A DNA stretch of 64,000 bases, taken from the NCBI GenBank assembly GCA_035547695.1, contig DASZUK010000037.1, forward strand, positions 1 to 64,000. The letters run 5' to 3'. The translations under genes and the position numbers were made by a program. Of the stretch, positions 1-7,987 are shown one piece after another (within the stretch, counting starts at the first letter, position 1; the number at the start of each line of letters is the position of its first letter). This DNA comes from DASZUK01 sp035547695. Its GTDB lineage: Bacteria > Actinomycetota > Acidimicrobiia > Acidimicrobiales > RAAP-2. A model generated the notes under the pieces. It was not told the DNA's origin and did not search any database. It saw nothing but the letters and a program-made list of their open reading frames with translations.

Positions 1-1311
1 TGGTCGAGGGAGAGCCCTACCGGGCGGTCGAGGAGAGGACGGGCATCCCGGGTCCAACCATCCGCAACTATGTCCTGCGACGGGGCCTGGGGCGCAGGAA
101 CCCGCGGGGGCGCCCGAGGGTCGCTCCTGACCAGCTCGCCGTGGCGTTCGACGCCCTGGCCGCCGGCGCCAGTCAGCGCACCGCGGCCAAGCTGGCCGGG
201 ATCTCCCAATCCGCCGTGGGACGCTACGCCCGGGACCACGGTGGGCTCATGCCGACGGAGCGCAAACGACGTGACGGTTCGCTCACCATCGCTGAACGGG
301 AGGAGATCAGGGTCGGGATCGCCCGCAGCGAGTCCGACACGGTCATCGCCGGGCGTATCGGCCGTCATCGCTCGACCGTCTGGCGAGAGATCGAGGCCAA
401 CGGCGGCCGGGGACGCTACCGGGCGGCCGAGGCCGAGGAGCGGGCGGCCCGATCGGCCCGGCGGCCCAAGATCTCCTGGACCGAGGAGCGGCCCTGGCTG
501 TGGGACGAGGTCCAGAAGTGGCTCTGCACCAAGAAGTGGTCGCCCGAGCAGATCGCCCACCGACTGCGCAAGGAGCACCCTGACCAGCCAGAGTGGTGGG
601 TGTCCCACGAGGCGATCTACCGAGCCGTCTTCATCCAGGCCAAAGGTGAGCTGCGCAAGGAGCTGGCCTCGTGCCTGCGCTCGGGCCGGGTCCGCCGGCA
701 CCCCCGCCGAAGGGCGTCGGTGAGCCGTGGCCAGATCGTCGGCATGGTGAACATCGCACAACGCCCGCCCGAGGTGCAGGACCGGGCCGTGCCCGGCCAC
801 TGGGAGGGCGACCTCGTCATCGGGGAGAACGGGCAGAGCGCGGTGGCCACCCTGGTCGAACGCACCACCCGTCTCGGGATGCTGATCAAGCTGGAGAACC
901 GGACCGCCGACCATGTCGCTTCGGCCGTGGCGGACAACGTTGTGCGCCTGCCCGAGCACCTGGCCCGCTCCCTCACCTGGGACCAGGGCAAGGAGATGGC
1001 CACCCACGCCACCTTCACGGTGGCCACCGGCGTCGAGGTGTACTTCTGTGACCCCCACAGTCCCTGGCAGCGCGGCACCAATGAGAACTGGAACGGCCTC
1101 GTCCGCCAGTTCCTGCCCAAGGGCACCGATCTCTCGGTCCACACCCAGGCGGACCTCGACGCCATTGCCGCCCTGCTCAACGAGCGTCCTCGCAAGACCC
1201 TTGGATGGGATACTCCTGCGGAACGATTCAACGAGCTTGTCGCGGTCACCGGTTGAATTCGCCCGAGCGCCCGTGAGTCGAAAAAAATTTGTCCCCGGCC
1301 CAGGCTGACCG
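1..1311 (+). mobile_element. IS30-family insertion sequence, left end outside the window
   Basis: The transposase ORF runs in from the left edge and ends at 1256. The right terminus must lie between 1257 and 1311, because the purL stop codon is at 1312-1314. A short A/T run (1281-1290) stands out in this very GC-rich DNA and may belong to the terminal repeat, but the matching left end is outside the window, so the exact boundary cannot be proved. The element sits directly behind purL. Confidence 0.6.
3..1256 (+). CDS. IS30-family transposase, 5' end beyond window
   Basis: DDE transposase that cuts and joins the ends of its own IS30-type element. The reading frame is open from base 3, so the protein starts left of the window; a GTG at 141 is the first candidate start inside it. 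Two N-terminal helix-turn-helix segments are visible, one around ASQRTAAKLAGISQSAVGRY and one around VIAGRIGRHRSTVWREI, the second typical of IS30. The catalytic core shows GHWEGDLVIG (first Asp), LTWDQGKEM (second Asp) and the PWQRGTNENWNGL block carrying the Glu. It ends near LNERPRKTLGWDTPAE, the usual IS30 C-terminal signature. No frameshift or stop is seen, so it looks intact apart from the window cut. Confidence 0.9.
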   Translation, partial: VEGEPYRAVEERTGIPGPTIRNYVLRRGLGRRNPRGRPRVAPDQLAVAFDALAAGASQRTAAKLAGISQSAVGRYARDHGGLMPTERKRRDGSLTIAEREEIRVGIARSESDTVIAGRIGRHRSTVWREIEANGGRGRYRAAEAEERAARSARRPKISWTEERPWLWDEVQKWLCTKKWSPEQIAHRLRKEHPDQPEWWVSHEAIYRAVFIQAKGELRKELASCLRSGRVRRHPRRRASVSRGQIVGMVNIAQRPPEVQDRAVPGHWEGDLVIGENGQSAVATLVERTTRLGMLIKLENRTADHVASAVADNVVRLPEHLARSLTWDQGKEMATHATFTVATGVEVYFCDPHSPWQRGTNENWNGLVRQFLPKGTDLSVHTQADLDAIAALLNERPRKTLGWDTPAERFNELVAVTG

Positions 1312-3846
1312 TCAGCCGACGACGACCGGCTCCCCGAGGGCGTCGGGGAGGGCCCGGGACCAGGCCGACCCGAGATCGGCCACCGGCAGGTCCACCAGCC
1401 CGTCCACCACCAGCCGGTCCCCGCCGGCCACCCCCAGCACCGCCGCCGGCACCCCCGCTTCCCGGGCCCGGTCGACCACCTCGTCGGGCCGGGCGGTGGC
1501 CACCACCACCCGGGACGGCAGCTCGGTGAACAGCTCGGCATGCCCGGCCAGCGGGCCCAGCCGCGCCCCGACGGCACCGGCGCCGCCGGCACCGGCGCCG
1601 GCAACCCCATCCCCCATGACGCCGCCGCCGGACCCCAGGGCCATCTCGGCCAGGGCCACCCCGAGGCCGCCGCCGGACACGTCGTGCACCCCGCTGAGCA
1701 GCCCGCCACCGCCGGACCCCTGCCGGCCGGACCCATCGCCGCCGGACCCCTGCCGGCCGGACCCATCGACGGCGGACCCATCGCCGGCGGATAGGGCCTC
1801 GGCCACGAGGCCGGCCACCAGCCCGACCAGGCGGCGGTGGGCATCGAGGTCCAGCGGCGGCAGCACCCCGCCGCGACGGCCGCGGCCCTCCACAGCCCAC
1901 CGGGTGCCGCCCAGCGGGTGCGGGGGGCCGGACGGGGCGGTCCGGGACCCGAGGAGGACGACGGCATCGCCGTCGGCCCAGCCGATCCCCGGCGGCCGGC
2001 GGTGGAGGGCGTCGACCAGGCCGAGCACCCCGATGACCGGGGTGGGGTCGATGTCGGCGCCGCCGCTCTCGTTGTAGAGGCTGACATTGCCGCCGATGAC
2101 CGGCAGGCCGAGGCCCCGGCAGGCGTCGGCCAGGCCGTCGACCACCTCGGAGAGCTGCCACATCACCTCGGGGTGCTCCGGGTTGCCGAAGTTGAGGCAG
2201 TTGACCACGGCCACGGCACGGGCGCCGACGCAGGCCAGGTTGGCCACCCCTTCGGCCAGGGTCAGGGCGACCCCCTCCCGGGGGTCCAGGGCGCACCACC
2301 GGGGTGCGGCGTCGGTGGTCACCGCCATGCCGCGGCCGCTGGGCGGCAGCCCGGGACCGGCCAGGCGGAGCAGGGCGGCGTCGCCGCCGGGTCCGACGAC
2401 GGTGTTGAGGAACAGTTGGTGGTCGTACTGCCGGTACACCCAACTGGGGTCGCGGAGCAGGCCCCGCAGGTCCGCGGCCACGTCCCCGGCGTCCTCGGTG
2501 GCGGTGGGGTCGTCGGCCTGCCGCCGGGCCCGGTCCGCCGGGGGGGCCATCGGCCGGTCGTAGAGGGGGGCGTCGTCGGCCAGGGAGGCCGCCGGCACCT
2601 CGGCCAGCACCGGCCCGTCCAGGCCGTCGCGGATCCGGAGGTACCCGACCGGGCCGGCGCCCGACCCACCGGTCCCGCCGGTCTCGGAAACCGACGGTTC
2701 GGGGTCGGTGACCCGGCCGATCACGGTGGCCCGGACCTCCCAGCGGCGGCACACCTCCGCGACCGCCGGCCAGTCCTGGGGGGTGACGATGGCCAGCATC
2801 CGCTCCTGGCTCTCGCTGGTCATGACCTCCCAGGGGGCCATGCCGTCCTCGCGGCGGGGCACCGCGGTGACGTCGACGTCCATGCCGACGCCGCCGCGGG
2901 CCGCGGTCTCGCTGGTGGCACAGGCCAGGCCGGCACCACCGAGGTCCTGGATGCCGACCACCAGGCCGTCGTCCAGGAGGGACAAACAGGCCTCGATGAG
3001 CCGCTTCTCCTCGAACGGGTCCCCGACCTGGACGCTGGGCCGCTTGGCGTCGTCCACCGGGGCGCCGGCTGTGCCGGAGAACCCGGCCGACGCCAGGACG
3101 CTGACGCCGCCGATGCCGTCCCGGCCGGTGCGGGACCCGAGCAGCACCGCCAGGTTGCCCGGGCCGGACGCCTGCCCGAGCACCAGCCGCTCCACCGGCA
3201 GCGCGCCCAGGCAGAGGACGTTGACCAGCGGGTTCTGGGCGTAGCAGGGGTCGAAGGTCAGCTCGCCGCCCACGGTGGGCACCCCGACGGAGTTGCCGTA
3301 GCCGGAGATCCCGGCGACCACCCCCTCGAACAGCCACCGCTGCCGGGCGTTGGTGAGGGGCCCGAAGAACAGCGGGTCCATCACCGCCAGCGGCCGGGCC
3401 CCCATGGTGAAGATGTCCCGGAGGATGCCGCCGACCCCGGTGGCCGCGCCCTGGTACGGCTCGATGGCGGAAGGGTGGTTGTGGCTCTCGATGCGGATGG
3501 CCACCGCGATGCCGTCACCGGCGTCGATCACCCCGGCGTTCTCCCCGGGACCCACCAGCACCCGGTCACCCTCGGTGGGGAGCCGGCGGAGGTGCAGCCG
3601 GGAGGACTTGTAGGAGCAGTGCTCGCTCCACATCACGGCGTACAGGGCCAGCTCCAGATGGTTCGGTGTCCGGCCCAGCACCGCCCGGACCTTCTCCAGC
3701 TCGTCGTCGGTCAACCCGAGGGCGCGGTGCAGGGGCTCCGTCCCGTCGGCGGGACCGTCGGCGGCCTCGGTCGCGGCCTTGGTGCCGGGATCAGCGGCGG
3801 CCTCGGTGGCGGGATCGGCGGCGGGATCGGCGGCGGGATCGGCCAT
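1312..3846 (-). CDS. purL: Phosphoribosylformylglycinamidine synthase subunit PurL
   Basis: Synthetase subunit of FGAM synthase, converting FGAR to FGAM with ATP and ammonia delivered by PurQ (fourth step of purine synthesis). It is the small PurL type that works with PurS and PurQ, both encoded nearby. Visible blocks include YAVMWSEHCSYKSSR near the N-terminus, RIESHNHPSAIEPYQGAATG, and GQASGPGNLAVLLGS in the second half. The frame is open further upstream, but the ATG at 3846 is preferred: TACGGT lies 8 bases before it and upstream residues look non-coding. The protein is 844 aa, longer than the usual roughly 740, because of an Ala/Asp/Pro-rich N-terminal extension of about 35 residues and an internal Gly/Ser repeat (see 1711-1770). 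Gene order on this strand would put further pur genes after it, but an IS30 element follows instead. Confidence 0.95.
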   Translation of the reverse strand: MADPAADPAADPATEAAADPGTKAATEAADGPADGTEPLHRALGLTDDELEKVRAVLGRTPNHLELALYAVMWSEHCSYKSSRLHLRRLPTEGDRVLVGPGENAGVIDAGDGIAVAIRIESHNHPSAIEPYQGAATGVGGILRDIFTMGARPLAVMDPLFFGPLTNARQRWLFEGVVAGISGYGNSVGVPTVGGELTFDPCYAQNPLVNVLCLGALPVERLVLGQASGPGNLAVLLGSRTGRDGIGGVSVLASAGFSGTAGAPVDDAKRPSVQVGDPFEEKRLIEACLSLLDDGLVVGIQDLGGAGLACATSETAARGGVGMDVDVTAVPRREDGMAPWEVMTSESQERMLAIVTPQDWPAVAEVCRRWEVRATVIGRVTDPEPSVSETGGTGGSGAGPVGYLRIRDGLDGPVLAEVPAASLADDAPLYDRPMAPPADRARRQADDPTATEDAGDVAADLRGLLRDPSWVYRQYDHQLFLNTVVGPGGDAALLRLAGPGLPPSGRGMAVTTDAAPRWCALDPREGVALTLAEGVANLACVGARAVAVVNCLNFGNPEHPEVMWQLSEVVDGLADACRGLGLPVIGGNVSLYNESGGADIDPTPVIGVLGLVDALHRRPPGIGWADGDAVVLLGSRTAPSGPPHPLGGTRWAVEGRGRRGGVLPPLDLDAHRRLVGLVAGLVAEALSAGDGSAVDGSGRQGSGGDGSGRQGSGGGGLLSGVHDVSGGGLGVALAEMALGSGGGVMGDGVAGAGAGGAGAVGARLGPLAGHAELFTELPSRVVVATARPDEVVDRAREAGVPAAVLGVAGGDRLVVDGLVDLPVADLGSAWSRALPDALGEPVVVG
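1711..1770. repeat. 30-bp tandem repeat inside purL
   Basis: Two directly adjacent 30-bp units (1711-1740 and 1741-1770) differ at one base. The length is a multiple of three, so the expansion adds ten residues (GDGSGRQGSG type) to a Gly/Ser-rich loop of PurL without breaking the frame. Shorter degenerate pieces continue to about 1792. Confidence 0.85.
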
Positions 3847-3854
3847 CGCCCGAC

Positions 3855-3860
3855 ACCGTA
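3855..3860 (-). promoter_or_regulatory. TANNNT -10 box for purL
   Basis: TACGGT on the minus strand ends 8 bases before the purL ATG, and no Shine-Dalgarno sequence intervenes. It fits the near-leaderless pattern seen throughout this window. No clear -35 was identified. Confidence 0.5.
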
Positions 3861-4232
3861 GTGGCGGCCGGCCCGCCCCAGGGCCGACTGGGGCCAGGTC
3901 CTGCGGTTTTACCATTACGAGACCAGCGGGGACCCCGGAAGGAAGCCCCGTTGTCCCCCAAAGCATCCCTGCAATAGGTGCAGGTATTGCCGGCGATCCC
4001 CCGGCAACCGTTCGGACGGTATTTCCGCTTGACCGCCGACCTCGACACCGGTGGAATTCCCGACAAGTCCGCCCGTGGGAGCCGGCGGCGGTGACCACCT
4101 GCCCACCCCGTGGCGGGCGGGACGGTGGCCACCCGATGACCGACCGTATGACAGAATTTCTGGGCCACCCAATTGCGGTTGGAAGGGCAGCCAGCGACCG
4201 GAAAGAATTCCTTCAATTCGGCAAAAAATTCT

Positions 4233-4261
4233 TTGTATTCCACCGGCAAATGGGTGACAAT
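4233..4261 (+). promoter_or_regulatory. Promoter of the 4268 gene (-35 TTGTAT, 17 bp, -10 GACAAT)
   Basis: TTGTAT at 4233-4238 and GACAAT at 4256-4261 are separated by 17 bases. The ATG follows 6 bases after the -10 box, so transcription would start at or next to the start codon. This is the clearest two-box promoter with leaderless geometry in the window. Confidence 0.6.
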
Positions 4262-4267
4262 ACGGAG

Positions 4268-4693
4268 ATGGCAAGCTCCAAGACCAGAACCGTCAGGCGG
4301 ACCATGAGCGCGGAGCACAAGGCCGCACTCGCCATGGGACGTGAAGAAGGGCTCGCGGTCCGGCGCTATCTCGAGGCCATCGAGTCGGCCCGGCCCCGAA
4401 GAGGACGGCGCCGTACAGCGAGATCCCTGCAGAAAAAGCTGGACGAGATCGACGCCCAACTCGCCGCTGCCGAACCGCTGGCCCGGCTGCACCTGCTCCA
4501 AGAACAGAAGGACCTGCAGGCCGCTTTGGAGAAGACAGTCGAGGGCATGGACCTGGCCAACCTCGAAAAGGACTTCATCCGGGTGGCCAAGGCCTACGGT
4601 GAACGGAAGGGTCTGGACTACGCCACCTGGCGGAGCGCCGGGGTCAGCGCCGCCGTGCTGGAGCAGGCCGGCATCGTCCGCGGCCGGGCGTAA
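4268..4693 (+). CDS. Conserved hypothetical protein, coiled-coil, 141 aa
   Basis: I believe similar proteins occur in other actinobacteria, but I know of no assigned function. The N-terminus is basic (MASSKTRTVRRTMSAEHK), followed by a helical stretch RYLEAIES, an RRGRRRTARSLQKKL segment, and a charged heptad-rich region (LDEIDAQLAAAEPLARLHLL) that suggests coiled coil. The C-terminus ends in DYATWRSAGVSAAVLEQAGI, which looks like a small helical DNA-binding-type module. The composition suggests a cytoplasmic, possibly nucleic-acid-associated protein; that is inference. The ATG at 4268 is fixed by the promoter 6 bases upstream. The gene is oriented against the pur genes on both sides and separates purL from purQ. 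Confidence 0.8.
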   Translation: MASSKTRTVRRTMSAEHKAALAMGREEGLAVRRYLEAIESARPRRGRRRTARSLQKKLDEIDAQLAAAEPLARLHLLQEQKDLQAALEKTVEGMDLANLEKDFIRVAKAYGERKGLDYATWRSAGVSAAVLEQAGIVRGRA

Positions 4694-4710
4694 GCCGCGG
4701 GTTCCGGTCC

Positions 4711-4750
4711 GGGCGGTTCAGGCCGCCCGGCCGGGCGGTTCAGGCCGCCC
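4711..4750. terminator. Tandem pair of identical hairpins, bidirectional terminator
   Basis: GGGCGG-TTCAGG-CCGCCC occurs twice, at 4711-4728 and 4733-4750, in a 22-bp tandem arrangement between the convergent 4268 gene and purQ. The second hairpin covers the purQ stop codon (4740-4742). There is no T-run, as is common in high-GC actinobacteria, so a role as terminator is inferred from position and symmetry. Confidence 0.6.
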
Positions 4751-5420
4751 GGGTGACGGCGGCGGAGTCCAGCAGGGCCCGGAGGAGCGGCGCGCCGTCG
4801 CCGGACCCGAGCAGGTCGTCGATGGCCCGTTCGGGGTGGGGCATCAGCCCGACCACGTTGCCGGCCGCGTTGCAGATGCCGGCGATGTCGTCCACGGAGC
4901 CGTTCAGGTTGTCGACGTACCGCAGCACCACCCGGTCGTCGCCGCGCAGCTCGGCCAGGGTGGCCTGGTCGCAGACGTAGCTGCCCAGGAAGTGGTTGAT
5001 GGGCACCCGCAGCTCGGTGCCGACGGCGAGGCCGGCGGTGAGCACCGACCGCGACGAGGCCACCCGGAGGCGGACGGTGGTGCACAGGAACCGGAGGTGC
5101 CGGTTCTTCTGCAGCGCCCCCGGCAGCAGGCCGGCTTCGGTGAGCACCTGGAAGCCGTTGCAGATGCCCACCACGGGACCGCCTTCGGCGGCGAACCGGG
5201 CAACGGCGCCCATGATCGGGGAGAACCGGGCCAGGGCCCCGGGACGGAGGTAGTCGCCGTGGGCGAACCCCCCCGGCAGGATCACCGCGTCCAACCCGTC
5301 CAGGGTGTCCTGGCCGTGCCACACCAGCTCGGCCCGGCCACCCAGTCGGTCCACCGCCGCCACCGCGTCGTGCTCGCAGTTGGTCCCGGGGAACACCACC
5401 ACCCCCACTCGGGCCGGCAC
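4740..5420 (-). CDS. purQ: FGAM synthase glutaminase subunit PurQ
   Basis: Class I glutamine amidotransferase that releases ammonia for PurL. Family signatures include the N-terminal VVFPGTNCEHD, the nucleophile elbow GICNGFQ with Cys87, and the C-terminal His in MPHPERAID. At 226 aa it has the expected length. It begins with GTG at 5420, whose G is also the last base of the purS TAG stop, so the two genes are translationally coupled. It ends inside a hairpin pair. Confidence 0.95.
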   Translation of the reverse strand: MPARVGVVVFPGTNCEHDAVAAVDRLGGRAELVWHGQDTLDGLDAVILPGGFAHGDYLRPGALARFSPIMGAVARFAAEGGPVVGICNGFQVLTEAGLLPGALQKNRHLRFLCTTVRLRVASSRSVLTAGLAVGTELRVPINHFLGSYVCDQATLAELRGDDRVVLRYVDNLNGSVDDIAGICNAAGNVVGLMPHPERAIDDLLGSGDGAPLLRALLDSAAVTRAA

Positions 5421-5740
5421 TATTCGCCCGGCCCGCCCGGGGCCCCAACCCCGGGCTCCTCCGACGCGTGGGGCCCCTGCCCCACGCCGGCCGGCGCCTC
5501 CAGGTCGACGGTGCTGTCCTCGATGACCGGGTTGGCCAGCAGCCGGTGGGCCAGCTCCTCGGCCCGGGCCCGGGCGGCGGCCTCGTCGGGGGCGTCCACC
5601 TCGAACCGGAACGACCGTCCGGCCCGGACCTGGTGCACCTCGTCGAACCCGAGCGCCGGCAGGGCCCGCTCGATGGTGGCTCCCTCCGGGTCCGCGATCC
5701 CCGGCCGGAGCCGGACCTCCACTCGTGCGCTGAACCTCAT
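5420..5740 (-). CDS. purS: FGAM synthase subunit PurS with repeat-derived tail
   Basis: Small subunit bridging PurL and PurQ. The first 80 or so residues (MRFSARVEVRLRPGIADPEG to VIEDSTVDLEA) match PurS in sequence pattern and length. A further 20 or so residues (PAGVGQGPHASEEPGVGAPG region) are encoded entirely by a twin-hairpin repeat found at two other loci here, so the ancestral C-terminus appears to have been replaced or extended by the repeat. The ATG at 5740 is chosen because upstream frame residues are non-coding in character. It starts 7 bases after purC and overlaps purQ by one base. Confidence 0.92.
   Translation of the reverse strand: MRFSARVEVRLRPGIADPEGATIERALPALGFDEVHQVRAGRSFRFEVDAPDEAAARARAEELAHRLLANPVIEDSTVDLEAPAGVGQGPHASEEPGVGAPGGPGE
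5431..5500. repeat. Twin-hairpin dispersed repeat, copy in purS
   Basis: Two perfect 8-bp stems lie at 5435-5456 (GCCCGGGG / CCCCGGGC) and 5466-5487 (GCGTGGGG / CCCCACGC), separated by a CTCCTCCGA-type spacer. The reverse complement aligns closely with the best-preserved unit at 18499-18559. This copy lies inside the coding sequence of purS. Confidence 0.8.
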
Positions 5741-5747
5741 CGCGACC

Positions 5748-6668
5748 TCATCGCGGCGCACCGTACCAGTCGGCCAGCCGCCGGCCGGTGACCCGCTCGT
5801 AGGCCGCCCGGTACCGGTCCGCGGTGGACCGCACCACGTCCGGCGGCAGCGGCGGCGGCGGCGGCCGCTTGTCCCAGTCGCCGGCCGACGCCCAGTCCCG
5901 GAGGGGCTGCTTGTCGAACGCCGGCGGGGTCTGCCCGGGGACGATCTGGTCGGCTGGCCACAGGCGGGAGGAGTCGGGGGTGACCACCTCGTCGCACAGG
6001 CTGAGCACCCCGTCGACCCAGCCCAGCTCGAACTTGGTGTCGGCCAGCACGAACCCGGCGGCCGCGGCCCGCGCCGCGGCCCGTCCGAACAGGGCGAGGG
6101 ACAGGTCCCGGGCGGCGGTGGCCGCGTCGGCACCCACCAGGTCGACGGCGGCGTCGAAGCCGATGTTGAGGTCGTGGCCCTCCTCCGCCTTGGTGGACGG
6201 GGTGAAGATCGGCTTCGGGAACGGATCGGCCAGCCGCATCCCCGGCGGCATCGGGGTGCCGTGCACCGTGCCCGAGGCGGCGTACTCGTCCCAGGCCTGG
6301 CCGGCCAGCCGGGCCCGGACGATGCACTCCAGCGACAGCATCTCTGCCCGCCGCACCAACAGGGCCCGGCCGGCCCACCACGGCGCCGCCCCCCCGGCGT
6401 ACCCCGCCGACGGTGCCGGCAGCTCCCCGGCCGCCGGCACCAGGCGGACGATCTCGGCCGGGTCGGCGGCGACGATGGTCCCCGGGGCCAGGTCGGCCAG
6501 CTCCTCGTTCCAGAACGCCGTCATGGCCGTCAGCACCCGGCCCTTGTCCGGGATCGGCTCCGCGAAGACGACGTCGTAGGCGCTGATCCGGTCAGAGGCC
6601 ACCATGAGCAGCAGCCCGTCCCCGGCGTCGTACAGCTCCCGCACCTTGCCTCTGTGAACGAGCTTCAC
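5748..6668 (-). CDS. purC: SAICAR synthetase PurC
   Basis: Ligates aspartate to CAIR using ATP, giving SAICAR. The family pattern is clear from HRGKVRELYDAGDG at the N-terminus, VASDRISAYDVVFAEPIPDKG, MLSLECIVRARLAG, and DTKFELGWVDG followed by DEVVTPDSSR in the C-terminal half. Its 306 aa match the family. It starts with GTG at 6668, overlapping the purB TGA by four bases, which implies coupled translation from the purA-purD-purB transcript. Confidence 0.95.
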   Translation of the reverse strand: MKLVHRGKVRELYDAGDGLLLMVASDRISAYDVVFAEPIPDKGRVLTAMTAFWNEELADLAPGTIVAADPAEIVRLVPAAGELPAPSAGYAGGAAPWWAGRALLVRRAEMLSLECIVRARLAGQAWDEYAASGTVHGTPMPPGMRLADPFPKPIFTPSTKAEEGHDLNIGFDAAVDLVGADAATAARDLSLALFGRAAARAAAAGFVLADTKFELGWVDGVLSLCDEVVTPDSSRLWPADQIVPGQTPPAFDKQPLRDWASAGDWDKRPPPPPLPPDVVRSTADRYRAAYERVTGRRLADWYGAPR

Positions 6669-7987
6669 GGGGTGGGGCCGTCGTCGATGGCGGCCAGGGC
6701 GTCCAGGAAGTGGCCGCGGTGCCGCAGGTACCGCTCCAGGTCGAAGGCGGCGTCCAGCGCCGCCCCGTCCAGGGCCACCTCGGGGTCGTCGGCCAGCACC
6801 GCTTTCAGGTGCCGCCCCTCGGTCCAGGCGGCCCGGGCGTCGCGCTGCACGATCCGGTAGGCCTGGTCCCGGCTGAGGCCGGAGCCGACCAGGGCCAGCA
6901 GGACGGACTGGCTGAACACCAGGCCCCGGGACCCGTCAGTGAGGTTGGCCAGGGCCCGGTCGGGGTGGACCACCAACCCGGACACCAGGCCGGTGGCCTT
7001 GCGCAGCATGTACAGGGTGAGCAGCGAGGCGTCCGGCAGCACCACCCGTTCCACCGAGCTGTGGGAGATGTCCCGCTCGTGCCACAGCGCCACGTCCTCC
7101 AGCCCGGCCCCGGCGTAGCCGCGGAGCACCCGGGCCAGGCCGCACAGCCGCTCGGACAGGATCGGGTTCCGCTTGTGCGGCATGGCCGAGCTGCCCTTCT
7201 GGCCGGCCCCGAACGGCTCCTCGGCCTCCCCGACCTCGCTGCGGGCCAGGTGCCGGACCTCGGTGGCGATCAGCTCGATGGTGGCCCCGACCGAGGCGCA
7301 GGCGTACAGGTACTCGGCGTGCCGGTCCCTGGCGACCACCTGGGTGGCCGGCACCGGCCGGAGCCCCAGGGCCTCGCACACGTGGGCCTCCACGGCCGGG
7401 TCGATGTTGGAGTAGGTGCCGACAGCCCCGGACAGCTTGCCGACGGCCACCCGGTCCCGGGCGGCCCGCAGCCGCTGGCGGTCCCGGTCAGCCTGCAGGG
7501 CCCACAGGGCGAACTTGGCCCCGAAGGTGGTCGGCTCGGCCTGCATGCCGTGGGTGCGGCCGGCCACCGGCACGTCGATCAGCTCCTCGGCCCGGCCACG
7601 GAGGGCGGCCACCAGGTCGTCGCCGGCCGCCAGCAGCAGGTCGGCGGCCCGGACCAGGGTGGCGCACTGGGCGGTGTCCACCACGTCGGTGGAGGTCAGC
7701 CCGTAGTGCACCCAGGACCCCTCCGGCTGGCCGATGCGGTCCTGCACCACGTCCACGAAGGCGGCCACGTCGTGGTCGGTGACCCGCTCCCGGTCGTCCA
7801 CGTCGGCGACGAAGGCCGCGTCCACCTTGGGGGCCCGGGCCCGGACGGCCTGCGCGTCGGCGGCCGGCACCACGCCCACCCGGGCCAGCCCCTCGACGGC
7901 CAGCAGCTCCACCTCCAGCCACATCGCCATGCGGGCCTCGTCGCCGAACAGGGCGGCCATGTCCGGGGGGCTGTACCGGCGGATCAT
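6665..7987 (-). CDS. purB: Adenylosuccinate lyase PurB
   Basis: Cleaves SAICAR to AICAR and adenylosuccinate to AMP, releasing fumarate in both. The superfamily signature GQKGSSAMPHKRNP is present, along with the catalytic-region blocks GLTSTDVVDTAQ and GRTHGMQAEP. At 440 aa it has normal length. The ATG at 7987 (MIRRYSPPDMAALFGDEARM) is the family start; residues further upstream belong to the repeat-rich tail of purD in another frame. It overlaps purD and purC by four bases each. Confidence 0.96.
   Translation of the reverse strand: MIRRYSPPDMAALFGDEARMAMWLEVELLAVEGLARVGVVPAADAQAVRARAPKVDAAFVADVDDRERVTDHDVAAFVDVVQDRIGQPEGSWVHYGLTSTDVVDTAQCATLVRAADLLLAAGDDLVAALRGRAEELIDVPVAGRTHGMQAEPTTFGAKFALWALQADRDRQRLRAARDRVAVGKLSGAVGTYSNIDPAVEAHVCEALGLRPVPATQVVARDRHAEYLYACASVGATIELIATEVRHLARSEVGEAEEPFGAGQKGSSAMPHKRNPILSERLCGLARVLRGYAGAGLEDVALWHERDISHSSVERVVLPDASLLTLYMLRKATGLVSGLVVHPDRALANLTDGSRGLVFSQSVLLALVGSGLSRDQAYRIVQRDARAAWTEGRHLKAVLADDPEVALDGAALDAAFDLERYLRHRGHFLDALAAIDDGPTP

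Larger units (their letters stand above)
3847..4267. other. Divergent intergenic region purL / 4268 gene, AT-richer, with stem-loops
   Basis: About 420 bases without a convincing gene. Its right part (roughly 4140-4260) is visibly poorer in GC than the surroundings. Two adjacent stem-loops lie at 3971-3990 (GCAATA, 8-base loop, TATTGC) and 3989-4005 (GCCGG, 7-base loop, CCGGC). The ends hold the purL -10 box and a full -35/-10 promoter for the gene at 4268. I do not recognise a known riboswitch. Confidence 0.5.

Noticed and set aside
617..3337. Long Arg-rich minus frame across IS30 and purL
   Set aside because: It crosses two real genes in shifted frames and has no recognisable sequence.
3971..4005. 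Purine riboswitch upstream of purL
   Set aside because: The stems lie more than 100 bases upstream of the predicted transcription start of purL and do not fit the purine aptamer layout.
4341..6860. 839-aa plus frame over purQ, purS and purC
   Set aside because: Low-complexity translation; purQ, purS and purC on the other strand are certain.
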